From contig JAACDY010000042.1 in the NCBI GenBank assembly GCA_009936675.1, positions 1 to 15,541 on the forward strand: a DNA stretch of 15,541 nucleotides, written 5' to 3'. The stretch is from Bacteroidota bacterium. GTDB taxonomy: Bacteria > Bacteroidota > Bacteroidia > Flavobacteriales > Flavobacteriaceae. Below the pieces are notes generated by a model. It saw nothing but the letters and a program-made list of their open reading frames with translations, had not been told where the DNA came from and made no database searches. The translations under genes were made by a program, and so were the position numbers. Below, piece after piece: positions 14,252 to 15,541 of the stretch; the stretch's first letter is position 1; every line of letters starts with the position of its first letter.

Positions 14252-15541
14252 CTATTTAGAACCCGTCATGTCCTCTGGTTTAACCCATTGATCAAATTCT
14301 TCGGAAGTGAGGTAACCCAAAGAAAGCGAAGCTTCTTTGAGTGTTGTTCCCTCTTCATGGGCTTTGTTCGCAATTTCTGCGGCTTTGTAATAACCGATTT
14401 TGGTATTTAGGGCGGTAACCAACATTAGGGAATTGTTGACCAATTCCTCAATACGTTGGTGATTGGGTTCTATGCCGAGCACACAATTTTCTGTAAAGCT
14501 TAGGCATGCATCGCCTATGAGCTGAGCCGATTGTAAAATATTGGCCGCCATTAGGGGTTTAAAAACATTGAGTTCGTAATGCCCCTGAAGTCCTCCTACA
14601 CCAATAGCGACATCGTTACCCATCACCTGAGTACAAACCATGGTTATGGCTTCACACTGTGTGGGGTTGACCTTTCCGGGCATGATGGAGCTACCGGGTT
14701 CATTGGCGGGGATGCTAATCTCTCCAATTCCAGATCGAGGCCCTGAGGCCATCAGACGAATATCATTGGCGATTTTATTGAGTGAAACAGCAATCTGTTT
14801 TAGAGCACCATGGGTTTCTACAATGGCATCGTGGGCTGCTAAGGCTTCAAATTTATTTTGGGCAGTAACAAAAGGTAGTCCAGTAAATTCGGCGATGTAG
14901 TCCGCCACTTTTTCGGCATAGCCCTCTGGAGTGTTGATTCCTGTTCCAACGGCAGTTCCTCCGAGCGCCAGTTCAGACAAATGGCTAAGGGTATTTTTTA
15001 GTGCTTTGATGCCATGTTCCAATTGGGAAACATAGCCAGAAAACTCTTGACCCAAGGTCAGTGGAGTGGCGTCCATCAGGTGAGTACGTCCAATTTTGAC
15101 CACCGATTGAAAAGCAACTGATTTTTCCGATAAGGCTTTTTTTAGTTTTTCCAGTCCTGGAAGTGTGGTTTCTATAATTTTTTTGTAGGCGGCAATGTGC
15201 ATGCCTGTGGGGAAGGTGTCATTGGAGGACTGGGATTTATTGACATCGTCATTGGGGGCCAAGGTTTTATTTCCTTCACCCAATTTGTTCCCTTCCAAAA
15301 CATGAGCCCGGTTGGCGATGACTTCATTGACATTCATATTGCTTTGAGTTCCCGATCCCGTTTGCCAAATTACCAATGGAAATTGGTCATCGAGTTTACC
15401 CTCCAATATTTCGTCACAAACTTTAGCGATAAGATCCCTTTTGTTTTGATCCAAAATCCCTGCATCACAGTTAGTATAGGCAACCGCTTTTTTGAGATAA
15501 GAAAAACCCTGAATGGTATATATAGGCAGAAAGGCTACTTG
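14252..15541 (-). CDS. fumC: Class II fumarate hydratase, N-terminus missing
   Basis: Iron-independent fumarase of the TCA cycle (fumarate to malate), a cytoplasmic homotetramer. The frame is open to the window edge, so 429 residues are visible and roughly 35 N-terminal residues lie outside. The apparent first Met at 15454 is an internal TTG leucine codon; conserved sequence (LPIYTIQGFSYLKKAVAYTN) continues upstream of it. Family landmarks are GSGTQSNMN (about 62-70 of the visible part), NDDVNKSQSSND, GRTHLMDATPLTLGQE with the catalytic-region His near 154, ELALGGTAVGTG and the fumarase/aspartase signature GSSIMPGKVNP (283-293). The C-terminal end PEDMTGS is normal. Similarity to E. coli FumC is high enough to separate it from aspartase or argininosuccinate lyase. 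Confidence 0.97.
   Translation of the reverse strand, partial: QVAFLPIYTIQGFSYLKKAVAYTNCDAGILDQNKRDLIAKVCDEILEGKLDDQFPLVIWQTGSGTQSNMNVNEVIANRAHVLEGNKLGEGNKTLAPNDDVNKSQSSNDTFPTGMHIAAYKKIIETTLPGLEKLKKALSEKSVAFQSVVKIGRTHLMDATPLTLGQEFSGYVSQLEHGIKALKNTLSHLSELALGGTAVGTGINTPEGYAEKVADYIAEFTGLPFVTAQNKFEALAAHDAIVETHGALKQIAVSLNKIANDIRLMASGPRSGIGEISIPANEPGSSIMPGKVNPTQCEAITMVCTQVMGNDVAIGVGGLQGHYELNVFKPLMAANILQSAQLIGDACLSFTENCVLGIEPNHQRIEELVNNSLMLVTALNTKIGYYKAAEIANKAHEEGTTLKEASLSLGYLTSEEFDQWVKPEDMTGSK

Noticed and set aside
1..15541. Mobile elements, CRISPR, phage, defence or toxin-antitoxin systems, tRNA or rRNA
   Set aside because: Reading both strands gave no repeat arrays, transposase or integrase motifs, terminal repeats or cloverleaf-type sequences; genes account for nearly all bases and are housekeeping.

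Overview
The window looks like chromosomal DNA of a member of the Bacteroidota, most likely a flavobacterium. The evidence is an AT-leaning base composition, little sign of Shine-Dalgarno sequences before most starts, -7 promoter-like boxes of the Bacteroidota type TAnnTTTG, and protein families (DnaK, PanB, FumC, MenD, MenB, short MenE) that read as Flavobacteriia versions. The species cannot be fixed by reading alone. The content is housekeeping: I found no rRNA, tRNA, CRISPR array, insertion sequence, phage or toxin-antitoxin gene.

Layout: (1) Bases 1-2268 hold the 3' part of a TPR-like gene of unknown function on the + strand. It meets, tail to tail, a - strand pair: panB (pantothenate synthesis) followed by an RluA-type pseudouridine synthase. 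(2) A 133-base divergent spacer leads to dnaK (+), which ends at a strong intrinsic terminator. (3) Bases 4392-12466 are a tightly packed + strand menaquinone (vitamin K2) operon: hotdog thioesterase, menF, menD, menB, menA, menC, CPBP membrane protease, menE. Most junctions overlap by 4 bases or abut. (4) Bases 12463-15541 are on the - strand: an acyl-CoA carboxylase beta subunit, and fumC cut by the window end.

The men operon encodes nearly a whole pathway. MenF makes isochorismate from chorismate and MenD adds the succinyl unit. MenC makes o-succinylbenzoate, MenE activates it with CoA, and MenB closes the naphthoate ring. The hotdog enzyme probably removes CoA, and MenA prenylates the product in the membrane. 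MenH and the final methyltransferase (MenG/UbiE) are not in the window. The one gene in the operon without a known pathway step is the CPBP protease.

No clearly new system is visible. The points most worth a second look are the apparent lack of a standard start codon for the RluA-family gene, the CPBP protease wired between menC and menE, the missing menH, and the lack of promoter space between the dnaK terminator and the men operon. Several starts also appear to be TTG or misplaced (menA, menD, the carboxylase), so automatic coordinates there should be treated with care.
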